From an uncultured Gemmatimonadota bacterium (GTDB lineage: Bacteria; Gemmatimonadota; Gemmatimonadetes; Gemmatimonadales; Gemmatimonadaceae), in NCBI GenBank assembly GCA_946478895.1, contig CAMLDY010000121.1, positions 1-7,248 on the forward strand: a stretch of DNA of 7,248 nucleotides, given 5' to 3'. How positions within the stretch are numbered: position 1 is the stretch's first letter; each line of letters opens with the position of its first letter. The translations under genes were made by a program, and so were the position numbers. Below, in pieces: positions 5,698 through 7,248 of this stretch. The notes beneath the pieces are model-generated. The model did not search any database, was not told where the DNA came from, and worked only from the letters and a program-made list of their open reading frames with translations.

Positions 5698-6582
5698 TCA
5701 GCCGTCTGCTCTCTTGATCTGGTACAACCGCTCCTTCGCCAGCCGACGTCCCGTGGGTGTAGCCGCCAGTCCGCCGCCGGCAGTTTCGCGGTAGCGCACG
5801 TCCATCTCGCGGCCGATATCGCCCATCACGTCGATCACTTCGTCGACCGGAATCGCGAAAGTGATTCCAGCCAGCGCCATCTCGATTCCCGCCAGCGCGA
5901 TCGCCGAGCCGGTCGCATTCCTGAAAACACACGGCAATTCCACCAATCCGCCGAGCGGATCGCAGACCAGGCCGAGGGTTCCCTGCATCGTCAGCGCGAC
6001 GGCATGTCCGACCTGCGACGGCGACCCGCCGAGCATCTCGGTTGCGGCTCCCGCCGCCATTCCCGCCGCCGCGCCAGTCTCCGCCTGACATCCTCCCTCC
6101 GCGCCCGACAGCGATGCCCGTTCGGCGACGACCGCGCCGATCAAGCCCGCCGTCGCCAGACCATCGACTACTTTCTCCTCCGGCACCGACCGCGCCTTTG
6201 CCAGCCCGGTTAGAATCGCCGGTAGAACTCCAGCGCCTCCCGCGGTCGGCGCGGCAACGATCACTCCCATCGCGGCGTTCACTTCCTGCACCGCCAGCGC
6301 GCGGGTGAGAATGTCCCGGAACGGTGTCTCCGCCAGGGGTCCACTCGGATTCTTACGCAGCTTCGCGGCATCGCCTCCGACCAGACCCGACGCCGAGTAG
6401 AGATCACCGGTCAGGCCTTTTTCGATCGCGCCGCGCATGACGTCGAGAGCGCGCTGCAGCGCGGCGCGAATTTCCTGCACCGGCCGGCCCTGGTCGCGCG
6501 CTTCGGTCTCGAGCGCAACTTGCGCCAGCGTTTTGTTCTGTTGTTCCGCGTCTCTGATTGCGTCAGCGAGAGCCTTGTACAC
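5698..6582 (-). CDS. sdaAA: L-serine dehydratase, iron-sulfur-dependent, alpha subunit
   Basis: This 294-residue protein is the catalytic alpha subunit of the two-subunit L-serine dehydratase, which converts L-serine to pyruvate and ammonia in the cytoplasm using a [4Fe-4S] cluster. The three cluster cysteines are visible: C165 in GAEGGCQAETG, C207 in GLVCDPLGG and C218 in ELPCVFRN. The conserved segments ASGLVGGDA near 64-72, AAPTAGGAGVLP at 110-121 and the terminal GGGLAATPTGRRL are present, and the length is typical. The start is GTG at 6582, directly after the TAA of the upstream beta-subunit gene with no spacing (TAAGTG), so translation is probably coupled. No obvious Shine-Dalgarno site is seen beyond a GGCGG stretch at the end of sdaAB. 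The gene ends at TGA (5698-5700), after which the 301-base non-coding stretch with the palindrome begins. Confidence 0.96.
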   Translation of the reverse strand: MYKALADAIRDAEQQNKTLAQVALETEARDQGRPVQEIRAALQRALDVMRGAIEKGLTGDLYSASGLVGGDAAKLRKNPSGPLAETPFRDILTRALAVQEVNAAMGVIVAAPTAGGAGVLPAILTGLAKARSVPEEKVVDGLATAGLIGAVVAERASLSGAEGGCQAETGAAAGMAAGAATEMLGGSPSQVGHAVALTMQGTLGLVCDPLGGLVELPCVFRNATGSAIALAGIEMALAGITFAIPVDEVIDVMGDIGREMDVRYRETAGGGLAATPTGRRLAKERLYQIKRADG

Positions 6583-7248
6583 TTAGCCGCCGCTCACTTT
6601 GTCGAGACGCCGCGTCCAGCGAACCCAATCGAGCGCCCGGAGCTCCGCACCGGCCTTTTTGTCCGGCTGCTCGTCGCACTCGATCACCATGAATGCGTCG
6701 CCGCCTTTTTCCTTTCTGGTCAGCCTCAGCGTTGCAATGTTGATCTCGTGCTCGGCGAGAATCCCCGTGATTCTGGCGATCGAGCCCTTCCTATCCTCAG
6801 CTACGAGAACGATGGTGTGTAAGTTTCCGGTGACTTCGACGGGGTAGCCGTCGATCTCCTGGACTAGGACCCTGCCCGCCCCCAAGGACGAGCCGAGCAT
6901 CGTTGCTTTGTTGCCATTGAGCTCGACGGAGATTCGCACGGTGTTCGGGTGCGCGGCGTCGGCAATGGTCGTTTTCTCGAACTTGTAGTCCAGTCCCTCG
7001 CGCTCGGCGATCTGGAGGGCGTCGCGGATCCTTTCGTCATCGGGGCGAAAGCCGAGGAGACCGGCGACCAGCGCCTTGTCGGTGCCGTGGCCTTCGCCGG
7101 TGCGCGCAAAGGAGCCGTGGAGCTGGAGAACGCCCTTCTGCGGAGTTCCGCCAACCAGACCCCGAGCAAGGAGGCCGAGTCGGCAGGCACCGGCGGTGTG
7201 GGAGGAGGACGGGCCGACCATCACGGGGCCGATTATGTCGAGGAGACT
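6583..7248 (-). CDS. sdaAB: L-serine dehydratase, iron-sulfur-dependent, beta subunit (partial, 5' end outside window)
   Basis: The reading frame stays open to the right edge: the visible product starts SLLDIIGPVMVGPSSSHTAGA, matching the family's usual start of roughly ten more residues upstream, so the true start codon lies just beyond 7248. The visible 221 residues hold the serine dehydratase beta-chain domain, with the GPSSSHTAGA motif at residues 12-21 and GSSLGAGRV near 119-127. A carboxyl-terminal ACT domain spans about residues 145-193 (IVLVAEDRKGSIARITGILAEHEINIATL); ACT domains bind small ligands such as amino acids and here may sense serine. The subunit pairs with the alpha subunit encoded immediately downstream, as in Bacillus and Clostridium, whereas E. 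coli SdaA fuses the two. The in-frame GTG at 7224 and ATG at 7221 fall inside the conserved domain and are not the start. Confidence 0.95.
   Translation of the reverse strand, partial: SLLDIIGPVMVGPSSSHTAGACRLGLLARGLVGGTPQKGVLQLHGSFARTGEGHGTDKALVAGLLGFRPDDERIRDALQIAEREGLDYKFEKTTIADAAHPNTVRISVELNGNKATMLGSSLGAGRVLVQEIDGYPVEVTGNLHTIVLVAEDRKGSIARITGILAEHEINIATLRLTRKEKGGDAFMVIECDEQPDKKAGAELRALDWVRWTRRLDKVSGG

Noticed and set aside
5506..6213. A 235-codon plus-strand frame spanning the palindrome and the sdaAA region
   Set aside because: It crosses a non-coding palindrome and is antisense to sdaAA; composition is Arg/Ser/Gln-rich without domain features.

Overview
The window is a GC-rich bacterial chromosome segment of conserved housekeeping and envelope genes. 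I see no phage, transposase, CRISPR or defence genes. The organism is a Gram-negative-type bacterium: the GC is high, there is a short predicted lipoprotein, start codons include GTG and TTG, tRNA genes do not encode CCA, and PspA is present. A deep-branching phylum such as Gemmatimonadota would fit, but that is an impression from protein style, not a demonstrated placement. All confident genes except one are on the minus strand.

Positions 1-590, minus strand: four tRNA genes in the order Thr(TGT), Tyr(GTA), Gly(TCC), Thr(GGT), followed by the start of tuf, which encodes elongation factor Tu and runs off the left edge. This is the classical thrU-tyrU-glyT-thrT-tufB arrangement of Escherichia coli. 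A sigma70-type promoter with a 17-bp spacer lies just upstream of the first tRNA. Positions 664-2821, minus strand: a lone ABC-type ATPase with several unusual catalytic motifs, followed by cysS (cysteinyl-tRNA synthetase), probably co-transcribed. Together with the tRNA-tuf unit this end of the window is mostly about translation.

Positions 2969-3409, plus strand: a small predicted lipoprotein of unknown function, divergent from the ABC gene and convergent with the next gene. Positions 3433-5396, minus strand: pspA (phage-shock/IM30 membrane-protecting coiled-coil protein) and, 2 bases downstream, an AI-2E/PerM-family membrane protein with a TTG start, forming an envelope-related pair.

Positions 5397-5697 carry no gene but contain the most unusual structure here: a 181-bp imperfect palindrome with two 68-base arms that match at 55 of 68 positions without gaps. 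Positions 5698-7248, minus strand: sdaAB (right-truncated by the window) and sdaAA, the beta and alpha subunits of an iron-sulfur L-serine dehydratase that deaminates serine to pyruvate and ammonia. The two genes abut with no gap.

No previously undescribed multi-gene system is evident. The points worth a second look are the palindromic element, the degenerate ABC ATPase and the altered KMSKS loop of CysRS.
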